Source of the DNA: JAGQLF01 sp964635995
Lineage (GTDB): Bacteria > Patescibacteriota > Dojkabacteria > J137
DNA: 43,104 bases
Direction: 5' to 3'
Assembly (NCBI GenBank): GCA_964635995.1
Contig: CAZWRA010000005.1
Coordinates: 1-43,104, forward strand
Positions within the stretch are counted from its first letter, which is position 1. Each line of letters opens with the position of its first letter. Of the stretch, positions 1-9,837 are shown piece after piece. A program made the position numbers and the translations under genes. Below the pieces are notes generated by a model. That model saw nothing but the letters and a program-made list of their open reading frames with translations, had not been told where the DNA came from and did no database searches.

Positions 1-55
1 TTGCAAGCAATTTCGACCGCAAAAGTGGGGATTATCTTCCTTTAGTTTACAAAAA
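1..55. repeat. Left copy of 55-bp terminal inverted repeat
   Basis: Bases 1-55 are the exact reverse complement of the last 55 bases; the match stops at base 56 (t here, a in the other copy). A length of exactly 55 equals a common de Bruijn k-mer size, so this is best read as a graph-node overlap at a genomic repeat that continues outwards on both sides. It encodes nothing recognisable. Confidence 0.95.
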
Positions 56-102
56 TTCATTTACATTAAAATTCATTTACATTAAAATTCATTTACATTA
101 AT
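55..102. repeat. Three tandem 16-bp units
   Basis: The unit attcatttacattaaa occurs three times head to tail; the last copy ends in t instead of a. It lies between the end repeat and the first gene, so it sits in the promoter/leader region of the 112-588 gene. The copies are near-perfect, which suggests slippage or an assembly effect at the contig edge. Confidence 0.9.
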
Positions 103-111
103 CAATAATAT

Positions 112-588
112 ATGATTCTTAAAGATATTATTCAAAATTATAAGTTAGATTATCTTCTTGGGATAGAATCAAAATCTGAAGAGTATAAAGACATTATCGT
201 TCAAAAGGCAAGCCAGGAGGGGCTTTCTAGAGCGATAGAAAAATTGCTGAGTGAAAATTCAAGTGCTCAGACATTTATTGATTCAAAGGGCATAGAAAGT
301 GTAACACAGGAAGAATTAGTATCTAATTTCCCAGAAATTAAAGACTTTATTGAAGAAGCTGTAGTTAATCTTAAAATAGAACTAGTTAACCGATTGGTTT
401 TTGATTTAAAAAGAAAAATACAAGCCGATTCGAATATTGGTGAATCTGATAAGAATTATTTTATGTTTCTTCTTGAAAGAGTGACTAATACGTTGTCGAA
501 TGGACAGCATAGTGAAATCGACAATGAGTCTGAAAATGACTTGAAATTATTCTATAAAAAAGCCAAGGAATTAAAATTCATACTATGA
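112..588 (+). CDS. Hypothetical protein, 158 aa, upstream partner of coiled-coil membrane protein
   Basis: I do not recognise this protein. It is acidic, lacks cysteine, a signal peptide and membrane segments, and reads as mostly helical with charged/hydrophobic alternation (for example around residues 85-105). Its stop overlaps the start of the next gene as ATGA, so the two are probably translationally coupled and co-transcribed. No Shine-Dalgarno sequence precedes the ATG; the upstream DNA is the 16-bp tandem repeat plus an AT-rich run. A cytosolic partner of the downstream membrane protein is an inference from the overlap alone. Confidence 0.7.
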   Translation: MILKDIIQNYKLDYLLGIESKSEEYKDIIVQKASQEGLSRAIEKLLSENSSAQTFIDSKGIESVTQEELVSNFPEIKDFIEEAVVNLKIELVNRLVFDLKRKIQADSNIGESDKNYFMFLLERVTNTLSNGQHSEIDNESENDLKLFYKKAKELKFIL

Positions 589-2723
589 GCGAATTACACA
601 CTACTATAGCTAATACCACTACAGACTCAACTGCACCAGGTCCCGATAATGATGGAAACTACAATCCATCTAATCCAGAGAATCATAGCAGAGTTGCAGA
701 AAGAAGTTTTAATCTACCCGATGACGCAGAAGAATCTTTGAATAAATTTTTTGCAGAAATTGATCATTCGAGAGTTACAACAACAAACCAAGCATTAAGA
801 GTGCAGGCAGAAAATAGAGGCATTAATACTGTGAAAAGAGTTGTTACTACTGTTGCAGAGACTGGTATACCTTCCGTTGCTGGTATGCTTGCAAAAAGGT
901 TTCTTGACGCGTCGGGACCTGCTTCCGCATTTGTCGCAGGGGCTGTTGTTGGAGCGAGTGTAGGCGTTACAAAGACATATAAAATGAACGCAGTAACGGG
1001 AGAAGGGGTAAAGGAGTTTGTACAAAGAGAGTATGTTGGGAAAGATAGAAATATTGAGGAAGGAGGTTTCTTTCGTAGAAATTTCTCAAGGATATCAAAG
1101 GCTTTTAATTATTTAGAGTACAGGGCAGCAGGAGAGGGTATTGATTTGGGTTTTATGAAAATTGGAGGTTCAAGGGTGAAAGAGAGAGCTTTAAGAATTG
1201 ATACAAATTTATCAGCTTTAAATATTGATCTAAATAATAGAAATCTTTTTAATGATTTATCTGGCAGATTAAAATCTGGTGAAGTTTCAGATGAACAAAT
1301 TTCTACTCTTTTAAAAGATGTATATACTCAGTCAAAAGTCTCTGGTTTTTCAGAACGCAGTACGCCAGAGGATATGTCTAGAATGCTAGATGCTATGAAT
1401 GTACTTACTTATGCATTAGTCGCAAATGGAAAACAGAGTTTGGCAGAGCGAATTCTAAGAGAATCTAATGAAGACGTAAAAAATATAACGAAGTCAATGA
1501 GACACAGTTATGTAACTGTATCAACTTTTTCTAGAGCAATGAAAGGTCTTTTATTTTACGAAGCAGCCGAAAATATAGCGAGATTATTATCTGGTCAACC
1601 AGCTTCTTTGAATACACCAGAGATTGATGGCATTCGTGACGATATTACTGATATCGAAACAAAAATAGGCGACATAGACCCGAAAATAGATGATTTAACT
1701 GATAGTATAAATGATTTAGAAGACCAGATAGAAGACTTAGCTGGAACTACTGAAGAGGTAACTCGAACTGTAACTAAACAAGTTACTGATCTTGACGCAT
1801 CTTCGCTGACAAGACTTGACGACAGTATCTTACCTGATTGGCTAGATGGCCAAGAAGTATACCTAGATGTTAGAAATGGGGAAGTTTCTCAGTATGGGCT
1901 TTCACAAGGAGATTCGATAACACCAATATTTAACTCTAAACAAGAGGTAATAGGTATTGCTCGACAAAATTTAGCAGGGACTAATGCTTTAGGAGAATGG
2001 TTTTATGACTTTTTCCCAGAAGGAACAACTGTTACATCCCATTCTGTTATCGAATGCACAATGCAGACTTATAATTTATGTGAAGCAGCAGCAGATGCTA
2101 CAGATACAACTCCTGTGAGAATATTTTTTGGGGGTAGAGGAAATATAGAGAGGATAATGCAAGTTACTCCAAATGGAGAGCAGCAGCTGATTGGTCCTCT
2201 CGATATGCCGGATTACCAAACTACTAGAGATGTTGTAGCAACTATTACTGAACGAATCCCTGCAGATTTAACTGATATAAATGGAGATCTTTTGGCTCTA
2301 AATGAAGAACTAAATGATCTATTAGATAAAAAAGTATTACTTCAGCAAGATATTATTGATTTACAAAAAAAACTATTGGATTTATTTAGTCAAATTATTG
2401 GAGAAGAGAAATGGCGGATTATAAGAGATGTGCTTACAACCCAAGCGGGGGCTTTACTTGCTCTATTCAATTTCTTTGCAGGGTTAGGCAGAGGAACAGT
2501 ATGGTTTGGTAGTGAGTATCGGAGACCAGCTAAAGATAACCTACTAGCTCCGGGTGAAAATGTTGCAGCTGGGCAATCACCTTCGGGTGAAAATGTTGCA
2601 GCTGGGCAATCACCTTCGGGTGAAAATGTTGCAGCTGGGCAATCATCTTATAAATATATAACTAAAATAGAAAGAAAAATACAAAGACAAAAGAAGAAAA
2701 ACTTTGGAAGCACGAAAGAATAA
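585..2723 (+). CDS. Large coiled-coil membrane protein of unknown function, 712 aa
   Basis: No known family is recognised. Visible parts: a Ser/Thr/Asn-rich polar N-terminus (1-45); a Gly/Ala-rich hydrophobic stretch at about 93-128 that could be a glycine-zipper membrane segment; a helical middle; an acidic heptad-like coiled coil at about 349-396 with repeated Asp-Ile/Leu spacing; a beta-looking central part containing two cysteines (around 2050-2095 nt); a second coiled coil at about 560-608; and a hydrophobic segment at about 620-640. The C-terminus carries three tandem copies of an 11-residue motif (PSGENVAAGQS) and ends in a very basic tail. It is coupled to the gene before it. The layout suggests an envelope-spanning structural protein, which is inference. 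A dead glycosyltransferase lies downstream. Confidence 0.75.
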   Translation: MSELHTTIANTTTDSTAPGPDNDGNYNPSNPENHSRVAERSFNLPDDAEESLNKFFAEIDHSRVTTTNQALRVQAENRGINTVKRVVTTVAETGIPSVAGMLAKRFLDASGPASAFVAGAVVGASVGVTKTYKMNAVTGEGVKEFVQREYVGKDRNIEEGGFFRRNFSRISKAFNYLEYRAAGEGIDLGFMKIGGSRVKERALRIDTNLSALNIDLNNRNLFNDLSGRLKSGEVSDEQISTLLKDVYTQSKVSGFSERSTPEDMSRMLDAMNVLTYALVANGKQSLAERILRESNEDVKNITKSMRHSYVTVSTFSRAMKGLLFYEAAENIARLLSGQPASLNTPEIDGIRDDITDIETKIGDIDPKIDDLTDSINDLEDQIEDLAGTTEEVTRTVTKQVTDLDASSLTRLDDSILPDWLDGQEVYLDVRNGEVSQYGLSQGDSITPIFNSKQEVIGIARQNLAGTNALGEWFYDFFPEGTTVTSHSVIECTMQTYNLCEAAADATDTTPVRIFFGGRGNIERIMQVTPNGEQQLIGPLDMPDYQTTRDVVATITERIPADLTDINGDLLALNEELNDLLDKKVLLQQDIIDLQKKLLDLFSQIIGEEKWRIIRDVLTTQAGALLALFNFFAGLGRGTVWFGSEYRRPAKDNLLAPGENVAAGQSPSGENVAAGQSPSGENVAAGQSSYKYITKIERKIQRQKKKNFGSTKE
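2551..2645 (+). repeat. 33-bp in-frame tandem repeat, three copies
   Basis: A 29-bp core starts at 2551, 2584 and 2617 and is identical in all three copies, giving a 33-bp period. It is in frame and encodes three 11-residue units near the C-terminus of the 712-aa protein. Identity at nucleotide level implies recent expansion by slippage, so copy number may vary between strains. Confidence 0.93.
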
Positions 2724-2892
2724 TCAATCACCTCCTGGCTTCTTCGGAGATTCCAGCAGTCAGCAAGCTCCTTAGTATTGCAAAATATATTCTCGAAAAT
2801 AAGGAATGATTTTAAGGGCATGATATCAGAATATTCTATCTTTTACTCAAGAAAGTATAGAGCTTTGAGTTTAAATCAAAGAGTCGTGTCCT
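2724..2892 (+). other. Non-coding stretch, possible eroded 5' part of the glycosyltransferase gene
   Basis: No intact gene is present. Short open stretches occur in different frames (for example from about 2748 to 2810, and from the ATG at 2820 for 26 codons), as expected if the N-terminal part of the downstream glycosyltransferase relic has been scrambled by several frameshifts. No hairpin with a T-tract is visible that would end the preceding operon. Confidence 0.35.
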
Positions 2893-3681
2893 CAAATTAA
2901 CCTGGGTGAATTTACAGATCCTATAGTAATAAGTAATGACGCAGATAATGAGGGGCTAAGTACTCGCTATATTGATACGTTTATTAATAGAGCTACATAA
3001 AATCCTGATGTAGTTGCATTTATGAGATAATTAGATTGGGATCCGGTAATATTAGAGGATTATCCAGAAGCCTTAGTAAGTACAAGATTGATGCAGTATA
3101 TCTCAGCTGGAATAAGATCTAAAGGAATATCTATTGAATCATCTGGTGCTAATTTTGCATACAGGTTATCAGCATATTCGGCAATAGGTGGTTATGACCC
3201 AACTCATACAGTAGGTGAGGATGTATATCTTGGTAGGATGCTTAGAGGACTAGTCAAGAGTAGTGACGATAGACCAACTGGAGGTATAAAATATGCAGGT
3301 GGAGGAACAAGATTATATACATCACCTCGAAGAACTTTAGATGCACTTAAAAATGGTTACTCTGCAATTGAGCAATGGTCTTATCGTAACTTTGGAGATT
3401 CAGATGATCTCAGAACTGTAGAGCCAATGAAAGCAGAGAGTATAAACTATGACGACCCAGCTGATGTGAGATTGTTGTTAAATAGAATCCAAAACCAAAT
3501 AAATAGAACTGTTCAACACGCAAGATACTGGGGTGTTTCTGATATAAATACTTATGTAGACAGAGCAATAAGATTCTTAGGTGTTGAATATACTTCAGAT
3601 GAAGACAGCAATATAACTATAACAAATGCAGAAAAGCTAATATCTGATCTAAAATCGACAAAGGAAACTAATCGATTGTAG
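2893..3681 (+). pseudogene. Family-2 glycosyltransferase relic with two internal stops
   Basis: One reading frame runs through the whole interval and is interrupted by TAA at 2998-3000 and TAA at 3028-3030. Before the stops it encodes SNDADNEG, which fits the DxD nucleotide-sugar/metal site of GT-A glycosyltransferases. After them it encodes SGANFAYR, GGYDP and GEDVYLGR, which fit the acceptor-side ED motif of GT2 enzymes. The piece after the second stop is open from 3088 (TTG) or 3091 (ATG) for about 197 codons, but it lacks the donor-binding half and is unlikely to be active alone. The true N-terminus is not recoverable. The gene converges on the decayed giant surface-protein gene. GT2 assignment is from motifs only. 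Confidence 0.72.
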
Positions 3682-3898
3682 GAGATTAAAAAAGTAAGAT
3701 AAGTAAGACATAGGATGTCAAATTACTATCCAATTAACCCCAGACAAATCAGACCGCTAGAGCTAAACCTGAATCTTTAAATCCAGTATCGTTTTCAAAG
3801 ATTACTTTTATTTTGCTGAAAACATCGAAAAGTTGTAAGATCTTAGTGTGCAATGTACCAATATCAATTAACAAGTAACAATTATCAACCCTTGTAAT
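3682..3898. other. Gap between two converging pseudogenes, with a 49-codon open stretch on the minus strand
   Basis: On the minus strand the giant-gene frame stays open past its TAA at 3899, from 3898 to a TGA at 3749-3751. It encodes a plausible peptide containing LIDIGTLHTK, with a possible TTG start just before it. This could be the beginning of a lost downstream gene or a further piece of the giant gene. The rest shows no gene, and there is no clear terminator. Confidence 0.3.
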
Positions 3899-4186
3899 TT
3901 AAATACTTCCAAACTTTACATACTTTGTCTCAGGAATTTCTTTCTTTTCTAATCCAATTTTCATTACTGATTTCCTCTTTTCAATAATATTAGTAAATTC
4001 AGATTTTGAATCTGGGAGAGAGTACTCAGAACTATTAATCATATATAGATTATTATCTTTACTTGTTTTTGACTTAAATCTTCCTTTTTCATCAGTCAAA
4101 AATATGTCAACAATCCTATTATTACTTGGATTTATTTCTATAATTCTAAGTCCAGGTATTTTTTCTTTAGACTTAATTTCATAAAT
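3899..4186 (-). pseudogene. C-terminal fragment of the giant surface protein
   Basis: The frame continues directly after the TAA at 4187-4189 (RRWN, stop, IYEIKSKEKIPG) to a TAA at 3899. The segment LTDEKGRF resembles the turn of carboxypeptidase-regulatory-like beta-sandwich repeats, and a similar element (TFDGKFGFIV) occurs before the stop, so two such C-terminal domains were once in tandem. An ATG at 4099 could only start a 66-residue peptide. Confidence 0.6.
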
Positions 4187-5200
4187 TTAATTCCATCTTC
4201 TAAAGGTCCTGAGATTTTTTACAAGATAGAGAAGAGAAGAGAGTATGAAGAGTGCCAAGACAGTTAGTGATTCAATTTCCCTATTTGTAATGAAAATATA
4301 AATTGATAACCCAAAACTCAAAATAAATATTATGCTATTTATTATTGATAGTGTTTTTCGAATTTTACTTTGCATTGTTTTTAGAAGATCTTTTCGTATC
4401 TTCTCCTTACTTTTTAAACCTAAGTCTACGATTAATATTCCTTCTTTAGTATTAACTTCAATATTGATTTTTTCTTCTTTATAGTCTGAGTGTTTTATTT
4501 CTAAGATATATTTACCATTATCAACAATAAATCCAAATTTACCATCAAAAGTTGTAATTGTTTCTTTTATAAATAAGCTTTCGTCTGACAGAAGTCTTAT
4601 TGTAACTAATGGAATTGGCTTAAAAGTATTTTCATCATAAATCAATCCCCATTCTCTTTTCTTTCCTAAGTTTCTAAAGATTGCTGATATTAATAATAAA
4701 ATTTTTGGATATGCAAATGTTGAAACTACTGCAATCGCTGTAACTGCTGATACTGGAATATAAATAGGATTCTCGCTAACAAATTCAACAACATTGTTTG
4801 TTAAATTATTAGAATCAGAAACTGGAACATCAATAACTGGCTCCTCAGGTTCAGTAGGTTCCTCTTCATTTGGTTCTTCAGGTTCTTCTGTTGGCTCTGT
4901 AACTGGATCTTCATGAGTTTGTCCACCGTTGTTTCCTCCTGATCCTCCATTATTTGAACCTCCCTCAGGTGTTTCTCCTGGCTCTTCTGATGGTGTTTCC
5001 TCACCAGGTTCAGTAGGAGTCTCTTCTCCAGGCTCTGTAGGCGGTTCCTCTGGAGGAACTTCTGGTTCTACTGGTGGAGGCTCTTCGATTTGAGAAGCAA
5101 CAATAAATGCTACATCACCTCCATTTGCAGAAGTATAATTTGAGGTTAGAGTAGTAGAATCTATTGCTCTAACTCTTAAGTAGTACGAACCGTTTTCCAA
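4187..5200 (-). pseudogene. Giant protein fragment: last Fn3-like repeat end, Pro/Glu linker, membrane anchor
   Basis: The fragment begins inside the twelfth Fn3-like repeat. It passes through a long Pro/Glu/Thr linker and a Gly/Asn-rich patch (about 4810-5090 nt), then a hydrophobic transmembrane stretch (about 4690-4780). A carboxypeptidase-regulatory-like beta domain (TFDGKFGFIVDNGKY) and a pair of hydrophobic helices near the end follow. The linker is the kind that spans a cell wall, which fits a protein anchored by its C-terminus. It ends at an in-frame TAA beyond which the frame continues. Confidence 0.7.
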
Positions 5201-7346
5201 AAACTGACCATTAGAACCTACAATATAAGTTCCACTTTGAAGAGCTTGGCCAACACTAAAACTTCTTGAACCTTGAGATTGTAGTGATGAAATATAATCA
5301 ATAATTAACGAGCTAAAGTCACTATTATCATCAATTAATATTTCGTATCTAACAAATTGATCTGAATTGCTATCTGTAATATTAAAAGTAAAGTTAGGTT
5401 GATTATTTGTAATTTCTTGGCCAGAAACATTTTCAGTTGAGCCGAGATTGAAAGGTGAATCCGGTGCATAATTTGTAGGATTGCTTGGTTCAGCTGGAGG
5501 GTTCTCGACTGTAAAGGCTGGAGCACCTCCTGCAGGAGTTACATATTCAGATGTAACTAAACCTTCATCAATTGTTCTAACTCTCCAGTAATAACTTCCA
5601 GCAGGAAGTGTTTGTACTGGATAACCTTCATTATATTGTCCAGTTGTTGTGCTTAATCAAAGAACACTGGCGCATGCGATTTGTGGAAGTAATGCTATTG
5701 CGACTGTAGTATTATCATTAACTCCTTGACCAACAGTAAATGTTCTAATACCATGAGCGTTTAAATTGGAAACATAATCTACTACAACAGATGTATATGA
5801 AGAGTTGTCAGCTATCTGTATTTGATAACTTACAAGATCACCTGGATCAGGATCTGAAACATTGAATGTGAAGGTTGGCCTGTTTGTTGAAATTACATCT
5901 CCTGTCGTTATTGTATTTGGATCTAAATTACTTGGATCTACGGGTTTTTTGAGTTACACTAAATGCTATGTTTCCTGAATTTGCTAAAGAGAAATCAGAA
6001 GAATTTCCATCAATATCATAAGCTCGAATTCTCCAGAAATAATCTCCGCTAGAAAGAGTTTGTCCTTCAAAACCTGAGCTGTATGTTCCTCCAAGTGCAG
6101 GCTGTCCTACTGTAAATAAAGTAATATCCTGAATTACAAAACTTGAAGTAAAATCAACAACTGGTGAGCTAAAATCAATATTGTTATCAATAATAATCTG
6201 ATATCTAACAGGATCAGTTATATCAGGATCACTTAAAGTAAAAGTAAATGAAGGATTGTTATTAATTGAGCTTGTTCCATATATTGAACTTTCAGGACCT
6301 AATGTTGTTGGATTATCAGGTCTTGCAGAAAGCTCAAAAGCAAAGGAAAGATTGTTTGCATTAGTAAAGTTTGATTCTATATTATTTTGATCTATTGTCT
6401 TTACTCTCAAATAATAATTTCCACTATTTAATCTTTGCCCTAGAAAACCATTTATAAAATTTCCATTCTGCGAACCACTCCCTACAGTAAATGAAGAGGC
6501 TCCTTGCGTAAGGAGTGGAGAAGTATAATCAATTATATTAGTTGAAAAATCTGAAGATTTTGAAATTTGTATTCTAAATCTAACTAAATCAGATACATCT
6601 GAATCACTAAGATTAAAAGTTAAAGTTGGTCTTGTTTCAGAGGTTAATGAACCATCCGTATAAGTGAGTGGACCCAAAGAAGTTGGATCATTAGGAGTTA
6701 CTGAAATTCTGAATGCAACAGAATCATCATTACCATAAGAGAAATTTGAAGTTAAATTCACATTATCGATTGCACGAACTCTCCAATAATAATTTCCACT
6801 TGCTAAACTCTGGCCCTGAGATCCAATTGTATAAGTACCTCCATTAGCATTTTGGCCAACTGTGAATGATGTAGGTCCTTGTACAAGAAAATTAGAAGTA
6901 TAGTCTAAAATTAATGATGAAAAACTATTTGTATGTGAAATTTGTATTTGGAATTTTAATGTATCACTAACATCAGGATCATTTAAATTAAAAGTAAAAG
7001 ATGGTGTATTGTTTGTACTTGTAGTTCCATTTGTTATTTCTATTGGTCCTAAAAGATTAGGCACATCTGGAATACCACCAATTGTAAACGCAACATTGCC
7101 CGAATTAGCTACAGTGTAGTCTGAGGCTATTGAGTTGTTATCAATTGTCCTAACTCTCCAGTAATAGCTTCCATTACTAAGTGTCTGATCTTGTGAACCA
7201 GTTCCATAAGAACCGCCATTGAATTGCTGACCTACAGTATAAGACGTATTTCCTTGTGACTGCAGAGCAGATGTAAAGTTAATAACATAAGAAGAAAAAT
7301 CACTTTCTGTAGAAATTTGAATATTATATCGAACAGAATCAGACAA
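5201..7346 (-). pseudogene. Giant protein fragment: Fn3-like repeats 7 (most) to 12
   Basis: Open from about 7346 (inside repeat 7) down to 5945 in one frame and from 5945 to 5201 in the next. Each repeat has the same signature: a Pro-Asn boundary with LGP, TFTFN..DPD, RYQIQIS..SDFS, DYTS, FTVGQ, YYWRVRAID and a closing AFTV. An extra base in the T6 run at 5945-5950 shifts the frame between repeats 10 and 11; restoring it gives an unbroken repeat boundary. Repeat 11 contains an in-frame TGA at 5657-5659 and an atypical middle, as if a small piece had been replaced. Confidence 0.75.
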
Positions 7347-9363
7347 GTCAGGATCACTAACGTTAAATGTAAGTGTAGGTTGAGTAGAGTTTGATTGACT
7401 TCCATTAACTAATTCAATAGGACCTAAGTTATCTGGAAGATTTGGAATAGAGGTTACTCCAAATGCAACATCTCCTCCAGTTGCATAAGAATAATCGGAC
7501 TCATTACCGTTTTGATCAATAGCTTTTACTCTCCAATAATAATTTCCTGATGGTAGTTATTGACCTGTAGATCCTACTAAATAGCTACCAAAAAATATAT
7601 CCTGACCTAATGTAAAAGATACATTTCCCTGTGAGTTTAATGTTGAAGTATAGTCTGTGACTATTGAAGTAAAATCATTAGTACTTGAAATCTGAATTCT
7701 ATATCTTACAGTATATAAATTGTCTGGATCATTTAAACTAAAATTAAAGGTTGGCTGAGTATTATTTGAAACAGACCCATTAACTCTATCCACCGGACCA
7801 AAATTATTGGGGAGATTAGGATAAGCTATAACTGAAAAAGCTATATCCCCGTTATTAGCAGTTACATAGTCATAAACTTGCCCAAACTGATCATAAGCAC
7901 GAACTCTCCAATAGTAATTCCCTGTTGGAAGTTCTTGCTGTGTGGTGTAAGATTTAGCGCCTTGTGTTGTAAGTATCGATGTAAAGTCTAGAATATTTAC
8001 AGAAAAGTCAGAATTTTCAGATATTTGAACTTGATATCGTATTTGTTCAGAAAGCTCAGGGTCTGTAATTTCAAAAGTTAATGATGGAGTAGTATCATTT
8101 GTTGAACTTCCGTTTGTTAAGTTAATTGGCCCAAGATTTGAAGGCAGGTTAGGTTGTGATGAAATTATAAATGCAATATTACCCTCATTCGCTCTTATGT
8201 ATTCAGAAGAAAGATTATTATTATCAGTAGCTCTAATTCTCCAATAGTAACTACCAGCTATCAATGACTGCCCACTTGATCCTATTGAATAGGCCCCATT
8301 TCCTGGAATCTGACCTACAGTAAATGAATTGCTTCCTTGAGAATTAAGTCCTGAAGTATAGTCAACTACTAAAGTTGAGAAGTTACTACTAGTTGAAATC
8401 TGTAACTGGTATCTTACTGTATCAGCTAAATCTGGGTCAGTTAGATCAAAAGTAAATGTTGGTTGTGTATTGTTTCCAGCAGAACTATTAACTAAATTTA
8501 AAGGTCCAAGATTAGAAGGCTCATCAGGGGCACCACCACCAACTATAAATGCAACATCTCCGTTATTTGCAGTTACAAAATCTGATTCAAATCCATGGTT
8601 TTCTATTGTTTTAACCCTCCAGTAGTAATTATCCTCAGTTAAATCCTGTCCAGCATTGACCTGACCAACTGTAAATGTTTCTGAACCTTGTCCTTGGAGC
8701 GCAGAGGTATAGTTAACTACAGGTGAGGAGAAAGTCGCTTGATGCAGATATCTGAATATTGTATCTAACGGTATCTATAGCATCAGGATCAGTAATTTCA
8801 AAACTAAATGTTGGTTGAGTATTTAGACTTGAACTTCCATTTGTAAGACTAAGAGGTCCGAGATTATTTGGGTTTGCTGTTATTCTAAATGCAATATTTC
8901 CTGAGTTCGCATTTGTGAATCCTGATTCTTCTAAATTCTCATCAATCCCTCTAACTCTCCAGTAATAATCTCCTGTTGGTAATGTTTGACCAATTGAACC
9001 ATTATTATAAGTTCCTCCATTATCCTGTCCAACTGTAAAGCTAAAGCTACCTTGAGCTCCAAGTGTAGACGTGTAATCAATTATATTTGATGAAAAATTG
9101 CTTAAGCTAGAAATCTGAATTTGATATCTAACAGTACCAGAAATATCAGTATCTGTAATATTAAAGGTTAGTGTGGGAGTTGAATTTATTCCATAACTTC
9201 CATTAACTAAACTTCCCGGCCCTAGATTTGTTGGGTTATTCGGCGCTCCAGATAGAGTAAAAGCTATGTTCCCTGAATTAGCTACAGCAAAACTTGAGGT
9301 AGCACTATTGTTATCTGTAGAACGAACTCTCCAATAATAATTTCCTAAAGGTAATGTTTGTCC
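7347..9363 (-). pseudogene. Giant protein fragment: Fn3-like repeats 1 (end) to 7 (start)
   Basis: Contains the end of repeat 1, all of repeats 2-6 and the start of repeat 7. An in-frame TAA lies at 7557-7559 within the GQ-x-LPSGNYYW signature of repeat 6. A one-base insertion near 8730 in repeat 3 breaks the frame; removing it gives SDFSSPVVNYTSAL, exactly the repeat consensus. The segment 7557-8264 is the longest uninterrupted start-to-stop piece but has no independent start signal. Confidence 0.75.
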
Positions 9364-9819
9364 TTAAGAGCCAATTGTATAGGTACCTGATCCGGCAGCC
9401 TGACCAACAGTAAAAGTCTTAATTCCCTGATTTGTTAGAGCAGAGGTATAGTCTACAACTAAATTAGAAAAATCAAAGCTTGATGAGATTTGAATATTGT
9501 AGCTTAATGTATCTAAAGGGTTTAATTGATCTCTAGTTCTAAAAGTAAAACTAGGTGTGTAATCTGAAATCACATTACCGCTGACAACTTCAGATGGACC
9601 AAGTTCTGTAGGAGTATTTGGGGTACTATTTACAAAATCACAATTTGTATTGTTCCCACTATTGTTACTACCAGTTCCGCTTAAAACTATTGTTGATGCA
9701 TTAATGTTATTCGAATCTCTAACATCTATATACAGCATATCCCTTGTCCCGCTTGGATCGATTAACCATGGACTACCATTATTTGAAGATCTTAATAAAA
9801 GTCTATGAGAGGAATCCAA
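9364..9819 (-). pseudogene. Giant protein fragment: junction of solenoid region and first Fn3-like repeat
   Basis: It lies between an in-frame TGA (9838-9840) and an in-frame TAA (9364-9366), all in one frame with both neighbours. Its first half is the cap after the beta-solenoid (DSSHRLLLRSS, then YIDVRDSNN). Its second half is Fn3-like repeat 1 starting at TPNTPTELGP. Confidence 0.7.
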
Positions 9820-9837
9820 ACCTTTAAGAGTTAGAGT

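Larger units (their letters stand above)
5090..9640 (-). repeat. Twelve Fn3-like protein repeats, about 125 aa each
   Basis: Twelve units can be counted from LGP-type boundaries between about 9610 and 5430. Signature elements in order are LGP, TFxFxxxDPD, YxIQIS, DYTS, FTVGQ, GxTLxxGxYYWRVRAxD and AFxV. Repeat 5 lacks the GGTY/GS segment and is shorter. The fold is inferred to be fibronectin type III-like or Ig-like from the YYWRVRA strand. Confidence 0.8.

Noticed and set aside
55..102. CRISPR array
   Set aside because: The units are 16 bp with no spacers between them and there are no cas genes.
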